Assembly: GCA_963778185.1 (NCBI GenBank)
Contig: CAVZTF010000004.1
Location: 124,001 to 188,000 of the forward strand
Direction: 5' to 3'
DNA from: RPQJ01 sp963778185
GTDB lineage: Bacteria; Pseudomonadota; Gammaproteobacteria; Steroidobacterales; Steroidobacteraceae
Length of the DNA: 64,000 nucleotides
Below the pieces are notes generated by a model. The model was given only the letters and a program-made list of their open reading frames with translations, was not told the DNA's origin and did not search any database. Both the position numbers and the translations under genes were made by a program. This document shows, in pieces, positions 48,638 through 57,600 of the stretch (positions are counted from its first letter, which is position 1; every line of letters starts with the position of its first letter).

Positions 48638-49609
48638 GTGAGCGCAAGACTCCAACAACGCAAAACGATTGCAGCCGCTGGACAAGTCGGCGCGAGCGGG
48701 CGAGCGCGGCCGCGGCTCGAGGTCGCACGGCCCGCGAGCGGCGATTCCACAGGCGCCCGGCACCGGGCGTCGCGACGCCGCTGGCTCAGCCTGCCGCGCT
48801 TCTTCACCCTGGCGACGCTCGTCCTCCTGTACTGGGGCTACAACTTCCCGACCGAGCAATACCTGGCGCCCCAGACCGGGCTCGGCTACGCGCTCGGGAT
48901 CGTCGGCGGCTCGTCGATGCTGCTGCTGCTGGTCTACCCGCTGCGCAAGCGCGTGCGCGCGTTTTCCTTCCTGGGCACGACCAAGCGCTGGTTTCAGGCG
49001 CACATGGCGCTTGGCATCATCGGCCCGGTGCTGGTCCTGTTCCACTCCAATTTCAACCTGGGGGCGGTGAACAGCAACGTCGCGTTGTTCTGCATGCTGG
49101 TCGTGTCGGGCAGCGGGCTCTTCGGCCGCTACTTCTACACCCACATCCACCACGGGTTGCACGGCCGCAAGGCCAACCTCGCCGAACTCAGGGAGTACGC
49201 CGAGAAGCTGCGCTGGGTGACGACCAACGTCGAGTTCCTGCCGGACCTCGTGAGTCGCATCGACTACGAGGAGCAGCGGATCGTCGAGCGCAGCGAGCGG
49301 ACCTTGTTACTCACCCGCCCGCTCGTCGGTGCCGCGGGCGTGATGGTCGCGCGACGGAGGCTGCGGCGATACGTGTCGCGAGCGGTTCGCGAGGCCGACG
49401 CGACGCCCGGCACGGAACGTGCCCGCCGCGACCAGCTCCACGGTACGGCGCGGCAGTACATCGACGACCGGCTCGCGGCGACGCGCCGCGTGGTGGAGTT
49501 CGGAGCCTTCGAGAGGCTTTTCTCGCTGTGGCACGCCTTTCACCTGCCGCTCTTCATGCTGCTGCTCATCGCCGGCGTCGTGCACGTCGTTGCGGTGCAC
49601 GTCTACTGA
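48638..49609 (+). CDS. His-rich inner-membrane protein, probable b-type cytochrome
   Basis: A 323-residue membrane protein with about five hydrophobic segments, beginning with GTG. The histidines lie at membrane faces: FQAHMALGIIGPVLVLFHSN, YFYTHIHHGLHG, and LWHAFHLPLFMLLLIAG followed by VVHVVAVHVY. The pairing within helices suggests two b-hemes with bis-His ligation. A soluble coiled region (residues 180-270) separates the fourth and last segments. It could take electrons from, or give them to, the quinone pool and pass them to the cytochromes encoded next. I do not recognise a named family. Confidence 0.72.
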   Translation: MSARLQQRKTIAAAGQVGASGRARPRLEVARPASGDSTGARHRASRRRWLSLPRFFTLATLVLLYWGYNFPTEQYLAPQTGLGYALGIVGGSSMLLLLVYPLRKRVRAFSFLGTTKRWFQAHMALGIIGPVLVLFHSNFNLGAVNSNVALFCMLVVSGSGLFGRYFYTHIHHGLHGRKANLAELREYAEKLRWVTTNVEFLPDLVSRIDYEEQRIVERSERTLLLTRPLVGAAGVMVARRRLRRYVSRAVREADATPGTERARRDQLHGTARQYIDDRLAATRRVVEFGAFERLFSLWHAFHLPLFMLLLIAGVVHVVAVHVY

Positions 49610-49627
49610 AGGCGACGGGCGGGGGCA

Positions 49628-51190
49628 ATGACACATGTGCGCTCAATCCTTGCCGCGGTGGCCGTGATGGCGGGCCTCGTCGGCGGCATGCAGGCGCGCG
49701 CGGCGGGTATCGAGACGCTGCTCATGCCCGGCAAGGTCATCGCCGGGCACGCGAAGTTCGAGCAGGAATGCTCGCAGTGCCACGACCGTGCGAACCGCGA
49801 CCGGCAGGCGGAGCTGTGCATGACCTGCCACAAGGACGTGGCGGCCGACGTCCGTTCCCACGCAGGCTTCCATGGCAGGCTGGCGGGCATCGAGCGTGCG
49901 CAGTGCAAGGCGTGTCATTCGGAGCATCTCGGGCGCGACGCCGACATCGTCAAGCTGAGCACGACCGCCTTCGATCACGGCCGGACCGACTTCGCCCTCA
50001 CGGGCGCGCATGCCGCCGCGGACTGCGAGGGTTGCCACCAGCGCGGGCGCAAGTACCGCGAGGCGGCCCGGGGCTGCGTCGACTGCCATCGCAGCGACGA
50101 GCCTCACGACGGCAAGCTCGGCAGCGATTGCCGCGCCTGCCACGCAACCGCGACCTGGGCGAACGCCCGCTTCGATCACGGCAAGACGCGCTTCGCGCTG
50201 CGCGATCGCCACGCGACGGCGACCTGCACGGCCTGCCACGCCGGCAACCGCTTTGCCGGCACGCCGACACAGTGCGTCTCCTGTCATGCGCCGGACGACG
50301 TGCACCGGGGTGCCCGCGGGCCGGACTGCGCGAGTTGCCACGGCACCGCGCTCTGGAAGACCACCAGGTTCGATCACGCGAAGGAAACCGGGTTTGCGCT
50401 CGGTGGAGCGCACGCCGCGCTCGACTGCAAGGGCTGTCATACGACGCCGAACCTGAAAGACCCGTTGCCACGCGACTGCGCGGGCTGTCACCGCAAGGCC
50501 GATCCGCATGCGAACCGTTTCGGCGACGCCTGCGACAAGTGCCACGGCACCGGCGCCTGGAAGCCGTCCACGTTCGAACACACGCGCGACGGTCGCTTCG
50601 AACTGGTCGGCCGGCACGCGAAGCTCGGTTGCCACGCCTGCCACACGGCGGTGGTGGCGCAGCAGAAGCTGGGCACGGAGTGCCACGCCTGCCACCGCAC
50701 GCAGGATGCGCATGCCGGCAAGCTCGGCACCGACTGCGCGCGCTGCCACGGCGTGGAGGCCTGGCGGAAGGACGTCGCCTTCGACCACGACTTGTCCGAC
50801 TTCCCCCTGGTCGGACTGCACGTCGCCGTGCCCTGCCACGAGTGCCACGCGACGCCGGCCTACAAGGGCGCGCCGCAGGATTGCCATGGCTGCCACCAGC
50901 GCGACGACAAGCACAAGGGAGCGCTCGGCAAGGACTGCGAGGCCTGCCATTCGCCGAACGGCTGGGGCCTGTGGGAGTTCGATCACGCCAAGGCCACGGG
51001 CTTCGCGCTCGTGGGAGCGCACACGCGGGCGACCTGCGAGGGTTGCCACAAGCAGCCGCCCGAGACGGTGAAGCTCTCAGGCGACTGCGCGTCCTGCCAC
51101 GTCCAGGACGACGTGCACCTCGGCCAGTTCGGCCGCCAGTGCCAGCGCTGCCACGGCTCTGTCACGTTCAAGGGCGCGCGGATGCAATAG
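49628..51190 (+). CDS. Multiheme cytochrome c with 21 CXXCH motifs
   Basis: A 520-residue exported protein. After a signal peptide (LAAVAVMAGLVGGMQARA), 21 CXXCH heme-binding motifs can be counted, from CSQCH near residue 48 to CQRCH near residue 509. Two or three hemes recur per repeat of about 65 residues with the pattern FDH..T.F.L.G.H....C.GCH, so the extra histidines (FDH, G.H) probably provide distal ligands. The family is cytochrome c3/c7-like. With a heme about every 25 residues it would form a linear wire in the periplasm. It starts 18 bases after the membrane protein gene. Confidence 0.9.
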   Translation: MTHVRSILAAVAVMAGLVGGMQARAAGIETLLMPGKVIAGHAKFEQECSQCHDRANRDRQAELCMTCHKDVAADVRSHAGFHGRLAGIERAQCKACHSEHLGRDADIVKLSTTAFDHGRTDFALTGAHAAADCEGCHQRGRKYREAARGCVDCHRSDEPHDGKLGSDCRACHATATWANARFDHGKTRFALRDRHATATCTACHAGNRFAGTPTQCVSCHAPDDVHRGARGPDCASCHGTALWKTTRFDHAKETGFALGGAHAALDCKGCHTTPNLKDPLPRDCAGCHRKADPHANRFGDACDKCHGTGAWKPSTFEHTRDGRFELVGRHAKLGCHACHTAVVAQQKLGTECHACHRTQDAHAGKLGTDCARCHGVEAWRKDVAFDHDLSDFPLVGLHVAVPCHECHATPAYKGAPQDCHGCHQRDDKHKGALGKDCEACHSPNGWGLWEFDHAKATGFALVGAHTRATCEGCHKQPPETVKLSGDCASCHVQDDVHLGQFGRQCQRCHGSVTFKGARMQ

Positions 51191-51200
51191 GGGTTCCAGC

Positions 51201-54200
51201 ATGAACAGATCCGCATTCAGGTTCGTCCTGCCGCTCCTGTGCATCCTCGGGTGGAGCGCCGCGTTCGCCCAGGGCGCGGGAAAGGACTTCGACCATCTCA
51301 CGACCGGGTACGAACTCACCGGCGCGCACCGCGTGCAGGCCTGCGAGTCGTGCCACGTCGATGCGGTGTTCCAGGGCACGCCGAGAGACTGTTTCTCCTG
51401 TCACTCGCCCGGGTCGCGCGTCGCGGCCACGCCGAAGACGGCGGGCCACGTCATGAGCGGCGAGCAGTGCGCTGCGTGCCATTCGACGGCGGCGTGGACC
51501 CCGGCGACGCGCTTCGACCACGACCAGACCCTCGGCAGCTGTGCGACCTGCCACAACGACGTGCAGGCGCCGGGCAAGCCGCCGGGACACATCGAGACGG
51601 TGATGGAATGCAACGCCTGCCACGGCACGCGTGCCTGGTCGCCGTCGAGGTTCAATCACGCCGGAATCGGCGCCGCCTGCGCAACCTGCCACGACGGGGG
51701 CCAGGCGACGGGTCGCGGGCCGCAACACGTCGCGACGACGGACCGCTGCGAAGCCTGTCACTCGTACGGCGGCTGGTCGCCGGTGTCGCGCGTCGATCAC
51801 TCCCAGGTCGCCGGTACCTGCATCTCCTGTCACGACGGCGTGAGGGCCGGCGGCACCGGGACCGGTCACATCGAGGCCACCACTGCCTGCGACGCGTGCC
51901 ACGTCACGTCGGCCTGGCGGCCGGCCGCGCGCGTGGACCACGGCAACGTTCTCGGCAGCTGTTCCTCCTGCCACGACGGGTCGTCCGCGCCCGGCAAGGA
52001 GCCCGACCACATCGTGACCCAGGCCGAGTGCGACAACTGCCACGCCACCACTGCCTGGACACCCGCCAGATTCGACCACACCGGCGTCGTCAACAACTGC
52101 GTGCAGTGCCACGACGGCAACCGGGCCGCTGGCAAGAACCCGACGCACATGGCGTCGAGCAACGTCTGCGAGGCGTGCCACGTCATCGCGGCCTGGGCGC
52201 CTGCCGCGCGCGTGGACCACGGCCAGGTGAGCGGTACCTGCGTCTCCTGCCACGACGGCACGACCGCGGCGGGCAAGCACGCCAACCACATCCTGAGCGA
52301 CAACGCCTGCGGCAGCTGCCACGCGACCACGGCCTGGACGCCGGCGGAATTCAGCCACACGAATCTCACTTCGACCTGCGTGAGCTGTCACGACGGCGCC
52401 CGCTCGACCGGCAAGAGCACCAGCCACATCCAGTCGAGCAACACCTGCGATGCCTGCCACGCCACTTTCAGCTGGCGACCGGTGTCGAGCGTCGACCACA
52501 CCCAGGTCACCGGCAGCTGCTGGTCCTGCCACAACGGCACCACGGCCGCGGGCAAGGACGCAGCGCACATACAGTCCAGCAACGACTGCGCGGCGTGCCA
52601 TTCGGCCGCCGTCTGGACTCCCGCAACGAGGGTCGACCACGCGCAGGTGGTCGGCAGCTGCTTTTCCTGCCACGACGGGACCACCGCCACCGGCAAGCAC
52701 GCAGCGCACATCGTCAGCGATAACGGTTGCGAGAACTGTCACTCGCCGACGGCGTGGCGGCCGGCGCGCTGGGACCACACGGGCATCACGGACAACTGCT
52801 CGCGTTGCCACGACGGAACGCAGGCGACCGGCAAGGGCGCGGCGCACATCACGACCAGCAACACCTGCGAGGCCTGCCATGCGGTCGCGGCCTGGCAGCC
52901 CGCGGCGCGGGTGGACCATGCGCAGGTCACCGGCACCTGCGTGTCCTGTCACGACGGCACGACGGCCGCCGGCCAGGGCCCGAACCACATCCCCGCCACG
53001 GGCGCCTGCAGCAACTGCCACTCGACGCTCGCGTGGACGCCCGCCACGTTCAGCCACGCGGGCATCGTCGCGAACTGCTCGAGCTGCCACGACGGCGTCA
53101 AGGCGCCGGGCAAGAACGCCGGACACATCTTCACGAGCCCCGTCTGCGAGGCCTGCCACGTCACGAGTGCGTGGAACCCGGCGACCCGGGTCGAGCACGC
53201 GCAGGTGATCGGCACGTGTTCGAGCTGTCACAACGGCGCGGTGGCTGGAGGCAAACCGCCGACGCACATCGCGACCACCGCGGAGTGCGGCAACTGCCAC
53301 GCCACTACGGCATGGACGCCGGCAACGGGCTTCAGTCACGACGGCATCACGGGCAACTGCTTCAGCTGCCACAACGGCACCGACGCGACGGGCAAGAATC
53401 CCGGGCACCTCCAGACCAGCAATACCTGCGCGTCCTGCCACACGCCGTCGGGGTGGTCGCCGGCGACGCGCGTGGATCACCTGCAGGTCATCGGCACCTG
53501 CTACTCCTGCCACGACGGCACCATCGCGACCGGCAAGGGCGCCGCGCACATCGCAAGCGACACGGCCTGCAGCAGCTGCCACACGACCACCGCCTGGAGC
53601 CCGGCGTCGCGAGTCGACCACAACCACGTCCAGGGCACCTGCAACAGCTGCCACGACGGCGTGCAGGCGCCTGGCAAGCCCACCGGCCACCTTCCCACCA
53701 CCGCGCAGTGCGGCGACTGTCACTCGACACTCGCGTGGTTGCCGGCGGCGTTCGACCACGCCGGGGTCACCGGCGGCTGCCGCACATGCCACAACGGCAC
53801 CACCGCCAGCGGCCCCTCGACCGGGCACATGACCTTCCCGGTCAACAACTTCGAATGCAACAGCTGCCATACGACCACCGCGTGGTCGCCAAACACCTTC
53901 CGGCACCGGAGCGGCGGCGGGTACCCGGGCGACCACGGCGTTGCGCTCACCTGCACGCGATGCCACACGACGAACACGGACGCGGCTTTCTGGCGCTCGC
54001 CGGCCTACAGGCCGGACTGCGCTGGCTGCCACTCGAACCTCTGGAAACCCGATCCGCACACGAAGTATGGCAACGTGAAGTACACGATCAGCGAGCTGCG
54101 CAACTGCTCCGGCGCCTGCCACGTCTACACGGATTCGACGCTCACCACGATCCGGGAACGACGGTCGGGGCCCGAGCATCGGATTTCGTCGAACGAGTTC

Positions 54201-54206
54201 CACTGA
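51201..54206 (+). CDS. Giant repetitive multiheme cytochrome c with 39 CXXCH plus one CX3CH motif
   Basis: A 1001-residue exported protein with a signal peptide ending near WSAAFAQ. I count 39 CXXCH motifs and one CSGACH. Seventeen regular units of 46-47 residues (138-141 bases) each hold two motifs in the pattern CxxCH..AW.PA.RVDH.QV.GTC, then xSCHDG...GK...HI. Each unit also has two free histidines (VDH and H-I) suited to bis-His ligation. Units 3-7 and 8-12 resemble each other unit by unit, pointing to duplication of a five-unit, ten-heme block. Modelled end to end, it would be a very long electron conduit. The stop overlaps the start of the barrel gene (TGATG). Confidence 0.92.
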   Translation: MNRSAFRFVLPLLCILGWSAAFAQGAGKDFDHLTTGYELTGAHRVQACESCHVDAVFQGTPRDCFSCHSPGSRVAATPKTAGHVMSGEQCAACHSTAAWTPATRFDHDQTLGSCATCHNDVQAPGKPPGHIETVMECNACHGTRAWSPSRFNHAGIGAACATCHDGGQATGRGPQHVATTDRCEACHSYGGWSPVSRVDHSQVAGTCISCHDGVRAGGTGTGHIEATTACDACHVTSAWRPAARVDHGNVLGSCSSCHDGSSAPGKEPDHIVTQAECDNCHATTAWTPARFDHTGVVNNCVQCHDGNRAAGKNPTHMASSNVCEACHVIAAWAPAARVDHGQVSGTCVSCHDGTTAAGKHANHILSDNACGSCHATTAWTPAEFSHTNLTSTCVSCHDGARSTGKSTSHIQSSNTCDACHATFSWRPVSSVDHTQVTGSCWSCHNGTTAAGKDAAHIQSSNDCAACHSAAVWTPATRVDHAQVVGSCFSCHDGTTATGKHAAHIVSDNGCENCHSPTAWRPARWDHTGITDNCSRCHDGTQATGKGAAHITTSNTCEACHAVAAWQPAARVDHAQVTGTCVSCHDGTTAAGQGPNHIPATGACSNCHSTLAWTPATFSHAGIVANCSSCHDGVKAPGKNAGHIFTSPVCEACHVTSAWNPATRVEHAQVIGTCSSCHNGAVAGGKPPTHIATTAECGNCHATTAWTPATGFSHDGITGNCFSCHNGTDATGKNPGHLQTSNTCASCHTPSGWSPATRVDHLQVIGTCYSCHDGTIATGKGAAHIASDTACSSCHTTTAWSPASRVDHNHVQGTCNSCHDGVQAPGKPTGHLPTTAQCGDCHSTLAWLPAAFDHAGVTGGCRTCHNGTTASGPSTGHMTFPVNNFECNSCHTTTAWSPNTFRHRSGGGYPGDHGVALTCTRCHTTNTDAAFWRSPAYRPDCAGCHSNLWKPDPHTKYGNVKYTISELRNCSGACHVYTDSTLTTIRERRSGPEHRISSNEFH

Positions 54207-56590
54207 TGCCTGGGATCCGTCATCGTTGGTGGCTGGGTGCGGTGCTGACCTGGGTGACGGCGGCCACGCAAGCGCAGGTCGCGGGGCGCCTGGTGGAGGA
54301 GGTGGGCGTCTCCGAGCAGCGCGACTACGTGGCGGTGACGGTGCTGTTCGCGTGCACACTTCGCTACGTGAGCCACACGCCCGCGAGCAGCGGCGACTCG
54401 GTCAGGGTGCGGCTGGTGCCGCAACCCGAATGCGGTGCCCCCTCAGCGGGATGGTCCGCGCCGCCGTTGGTCGAAGGCCGCGGCGTCGTGCGCTCGATCG
54501 AGGTGGACCGCTCGCTCGGCACGAACGTCGAGCTGCTGATCCAGTGGTCGCGTGCCGAGCAGTTCGTGCTGGTGCCGTCGTCCAACGGCCGCGGACTGCG
54601 CTTCCGCCTGATGCGCCCCGAGGCGGACCGCTCGAAGGTGACGGTGCGCGAACTGCCGGGCGGCGTCCCGTCGTATGCGATCAATCTCGACGCGGCGAAG
54701 ACTCCGTACACGCCGGAGGAGGTGTCGGCCGCGGCGCAGGCGACGGGCGTGCGCACCTACGTCTCGGAGATCGTCGTCGGCGAGGAACGCTGGTACCGGC
54801 TGCGCGCCGGCCCGTTCGTTTCCGAGACCGGCGCGCGGCAGGTACTTGCAACGGCCCGCTCGCGCTACCCAAAAGCCTGGCTCGCGGTCGGCGACGACGC
54901 GGCATTGAACGAGCCCGGCGCGCCGGACGCGGTGGGGAAGGTCCCGGCCACGCGCCCGTCCGGCAATGCGACGCTGACGCCGATGGACCGCGACAAGACC
55001 TTGAAGCAGGCGCGGGATGCCTTCCGGCGCAAGGATTACGCCGCCGCCATCCCGTTGCTCACGCGGCTGATCGAGCAGCCCGAGTTCCCCGAGCGAGCGG
55101 AGGCGCTCGAGCTGCTCGGGCTCGCGCGCGAGCGCAGCGGGCAGCTGGCGCACGCCGAGGCGGAGTACGAGGAATACCTGCGGCGCTACCCACAGGGCGA
55201 GGCGGCCGAGCGTACGCGCAAGCGACTGCGGGCGCTCGCGTTCGCGACGAGCCCGGCGAGTGCACGGGCACGCGCGGCGGCTGAGGCACGGTCGCCCTGG
55301 ACGCTGTACGGCGGCATTTCCCAGCTGTACCGGCGCGACGACGCGGGGTTCGACAACGGCGTCACTTCGAGCGACCAGACGACCCAGGACGCGGTGCTGA
55401 CCGACGTGGCACTCTCGGCGCGGCGGCGGGGCGAGCGCTTCGACTTCGCAAGCCGGGTGAGCGCGGGCTACGGGCTCGACCTGCTCGAGGACGGGCCGGG
55501 CGACCAGTCGCGCGTGACGCTGATGTTCGCCGAGCTCCACGATCGCGAGCTCGACTGGACGGTGCGCGGCGGCCGCCAGGCGGGCAATGCCGGCGGATTG
55601 CTCGGCACCTTCGACGGCCTGTATGCCGGATACCAGCTGTTGCCGCGCTTCAGGCTGAACGCGCAGCTCGGCTACCCGGTGGAGTCGACCCGCGAGGGGC
55701 CGGCGACCGATCGTCGCTTCTACGCGCTGTCGGCCGATCTCGGCACGTTCGCGGAGGCCTGGGACATGTCCGTGTACGCGGTGTCCCAGGAATACTTCGG
55801 GCTCACGGACCGCCAGGCCATCGGCTCCGAGGTGCGCTACTTCCGCCCGGGCGTCACCTTCGTCGGCCTCGTGGATTACGACCTGCACTTCCAGGACCTG
55901 AACGACGTGCTGCTGCTCGGCACGGTCGCGCTGCCGGCGCGCTGGACGATGAGCGTCAACCTCGACCACCGCAAGAGCCCGTCGCTTGCCGCCCGCAACG
56001 CCCTGATCGGCCAGGCGGTGACGAGCTTCGACGAGCTGTTCGGGCTGTACACCCCGGACGAAATCGAGCAACTCGCGCGCGATCGCACGGCGCAATCGGA
56101 CATCTACACGTTGTCGTTGTCGCGGCCGCTGGGCGAGCGCTGGCAGTGGTCGATGGACCTCTCCGGCATGAGCCTTGGCGACACGCCGGCCTCGGGGGGC
56201 GTGGCCGAGACGCCCGAGTCGGGGATGGACTTCGTCGTGTCGACGCAGGCGCTCGGGTACGGGCTCTTCGGGCGGGGCGACGTGTCGTCGCTTGGCCTGC
56301 AGTACCAGTCCGGCGACACGACCGACGCGGTGTCGCTCGGATTGAATGCGCAGTTTCCGCTGGGTCGCCTGTGGCGCATCGGTCCGCGGCTCCGCGTCGA
56401 CCAGCGGGAGTTTCACGCCGACGGGTCTGAACAGCTGCTCTACGCGCCGAGCCTGCGCACGGAGTTGCGCTGGCAGAAGTTCTCGCTGGAATTCGAGGGC
56501 GGCGCGGAGTTCGGTCAGCGCACGCTCGACGATGCCAGCGAGGACACCACGCGGTATTACCTGAGCCTCGGGTACCGGTATGACTTCTGA
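54206..56590 (+). CDS. Outer-membrane beta-barrel with SPOR and TPR domains, putative cytochrome porin
   Basis: A 794-residue exported protein. After the signal peptide (WWLGAVLTWVTAATQAQ) comes a beta-rich region with two cysteines that may be AMIN-like (residues 30-150), a SPOR-like domain (YAINLDAA...ERWYRLRAGPFVSETGARQV) at about 152-230, a TPR pair at about 265-335, and then a C-terminal barrel of about 430 residues whose last strand ends LSLGYRYDF, the classic terminal aromatic. In Mtr/Pio/Mto systems a barrel threads a multiheme cytochrome; the position after two giant cytochromes suggests the same, but I see no sequence match to MtrB. SPOR could tie it to peptidoglycan. Confidence 0.82.
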   Translation: MPGIRHRWWLGAVLTWVTAATQAQVAGRLVEEVGVSEQRDYVAVTVLFACTLRYVSHTPASSGDSVRVRLVPQPECGAPSAGWSAPPLVEGRGVVRSIEVDRSLGTNVELLIQWSRAEQFVLVPSSNGRGLRFRLMRPEADRSKVTVRELPGGVPSYAINLDAAKTPYTPEEVSAAAQATGVRTYVSEIVVGEERWYRLRAGPFVSETGARQVLATARSRYPKAWLAVGDDAALNEPGAPDAVGKVPATRPSGNATLTPMDRDKTLKQARDAFRRKDYAAAIPLLTRLIEQPEFPERAEALELLGLARERSGQLAHAEAEYEEYLRRYPQGEAAERTRKRLRALAFATSPASARARAAAEARSPWTLYGGISQLYRRDDAGFDNGVTSSDQTTQDAVLTDVALSARRRGERFDFASRVSAGYGLDLLEDGPGDQSRVTLMFAELHDRELDWTVRGGRQAGNAGGLLGTFDGLYAGYQLLPRFRLNAQLGYPVESTREGPATDRRFYALSADLGTFAEAWDMSVYAVSQEYFGLTDRQAIGSEVRYFRPGVTFVGLVDYDLHFQDLNDVLLLGTVALPARWTMSVNLDHRKSPSLAARNALIGQAVTSFDELFGLYTPDEIEQLARDRTAQSDIYTLSLSRPLGERWQWSMDLSGMSLGDTPASGGVAETPESGMDFVVSTQALGYGLFGRGDVSSLGLQYQSGDTTDAVSLGLNAQFPLGRLWRIGPRLRVDQREFHADGSEQLLYAPSLRTELRWQKFSLEFEGGAEFGQRTLDDASEDTTRYYLSLGYRYDF

Positions 56591-57140
56591 GCGGGGCTCG
56601 TTGCGGGTCGCGCGCCGATGGGCATGCGCCTGCCTCGTGGCCGTGGTCACCGGCTGCGCGGCGGCTCCGCCTGCGGACGACGCCTCGCGCGAGTACCTGG
56701 ACGAGGAGACGGCCGCGACCATTACCGTCGGCGGACGCCCGCTGGTCTTCGCCCGCGAGCGGCCGGAACTCGCGGTGCACGCGCGCGACTACCTCACGTT
56801 GGTGCCGGTGGACGTCAACCGGGCCGGAACCCACGCACAGTATTTCTACGGCTACGTCTGGTCGACGATCGACAAGCGCGGCGTGGAAGCGGGGGGCCAA
56901 GCGCCCGCGCGTTTCGAATTGATCGCTGACGGGCGGCGGATTCCACTGGTGCCGCTGTCCGGCGAACCGCGCAGTCTCGGGCTTGGGGAGGCGCCGCTGC
57001 CCCCGCCCGCTGCATCAGCACAGGTGCTGGTGTCGGCCACGACCCGCGAAGTCCAGCGGTTCGTGCGCGATGCTGCGGAGATCGTCGCGGTCGCCTTCCG
57101 CGACGGCGCCGCCGAGCCCTTCCCACTCTGGGCCCGGTAG
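56580..57140 (+). CDS. Lipoprotein of unknown function
   Basis: A 186-residue protein with the lipobox VVTGC (Cys near residue 26) and an Ala/Pro linker, so it is probably an outer-membrane lipoprotein. The mature part is beta-rich with LTLVPVDVNRAGTHAQYFYG and ARFELIADGRRIPLVPLSG. I recognise no family. The ATG lies 11 bases inside the barrel gene, making it the last gene of the multiheme operon and a likely accessory to barrel assembly or the surface complex. Confidence 0.72.
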   Translation: MTSERGSLRVARRWACACLVAVVTGCAAAPPADDASREYLDEETAATITVGGRPLVFARERPELAVHARDYLTLVPVDVNRAGTHAQYFYGYVWSTIDKRGVEAGGQAPARFELIADGRRIPLVPLSGEPRSLGLGEAPLPPPAASAQVLVSATTREVQRFVRDAAEIVAVAFRDGAAEPFPLWAR

Positions 57141-57146
57141 AGGTGC

Positions 57147-57600
57147 CTAAAGCCTCAGGTGGTAGGTATCGAAGGTGACGTCGAGCTCCCAGCCCAGCGA
57201 TTCGTAGAGCGCGCGGGCCGGCGCATTCGTCTTCGCCGTCTGCAGGTCCATGCGTGATGCGCCGGCGGCGACGGCTTCGTCGCGCGCGGCCAGCAGCAGC
57301 GCCTTCGCGAGGCCGCCGCGCCGGGCCGACTGGCTGACATAGAGGTCGTAGAGGATGAAGATCGGCGCCGCGGCAACGGAGCAAAACGTCGGGTAGATCT
57401 GGCAGAAGCCCGCGGCGGGCCCCTCATTCACGCTGCCGACCAGGACGATCGATTCTCCGCGCCGCAACCGCGCGCGGATGAAGGTCGTGGCCAAGGCCTT
57501 GTCCGGCGGCTGCTGGTAGAACTGCCGGTATTCGTCAAAAAGCTCTCCCGACCGACTCGATATCGTCGGCGGTGGCACGCCGCACGGACACGGCGCTCAT
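57147..57600 (-). pseudogene. GNAT acetyltransferase with homopolymer frameshift
   Basis: From the ATG at 57600, which overlaps the LOG gene stop as ATGA, the frame reads MSAVSVRRATADDIESVGRA and then F, a normal GNAT start, but hits a stop at once. One base further along, the other frame continues DEYRQFYQQPPDKALATTF into a complete acetyltransferase core with LYVSQSARRGGLAKALL (acetyl-CoA loop) and ALYESLGW. Removing one T from the TTTTT run (57537-57541, minus strand) joins them into about 150 residues. It is a true slippage mutation or a sequencing error in the run. Substrate unknown. Confidence 0.8.

Noticed and set aside
51340..53990. Regular repeats about 140 bases apart, considered as a CRISPR or satellite array
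   Set aside because: Units are in frame, differ in third positions and encode paired CXXCH motifs, so the periodicity is protein repeat, not an array with spacers.
51168..54359. Open minus-strand frame of 1063 codons across the giant cytochrome gene
   Set aside because: The opposite strand has signal peptide, heme motifs and repeats. The antisense frame stays open only because of GC bias and the 141-base period, and its translation is low-complexity Arg/Val/Ala.
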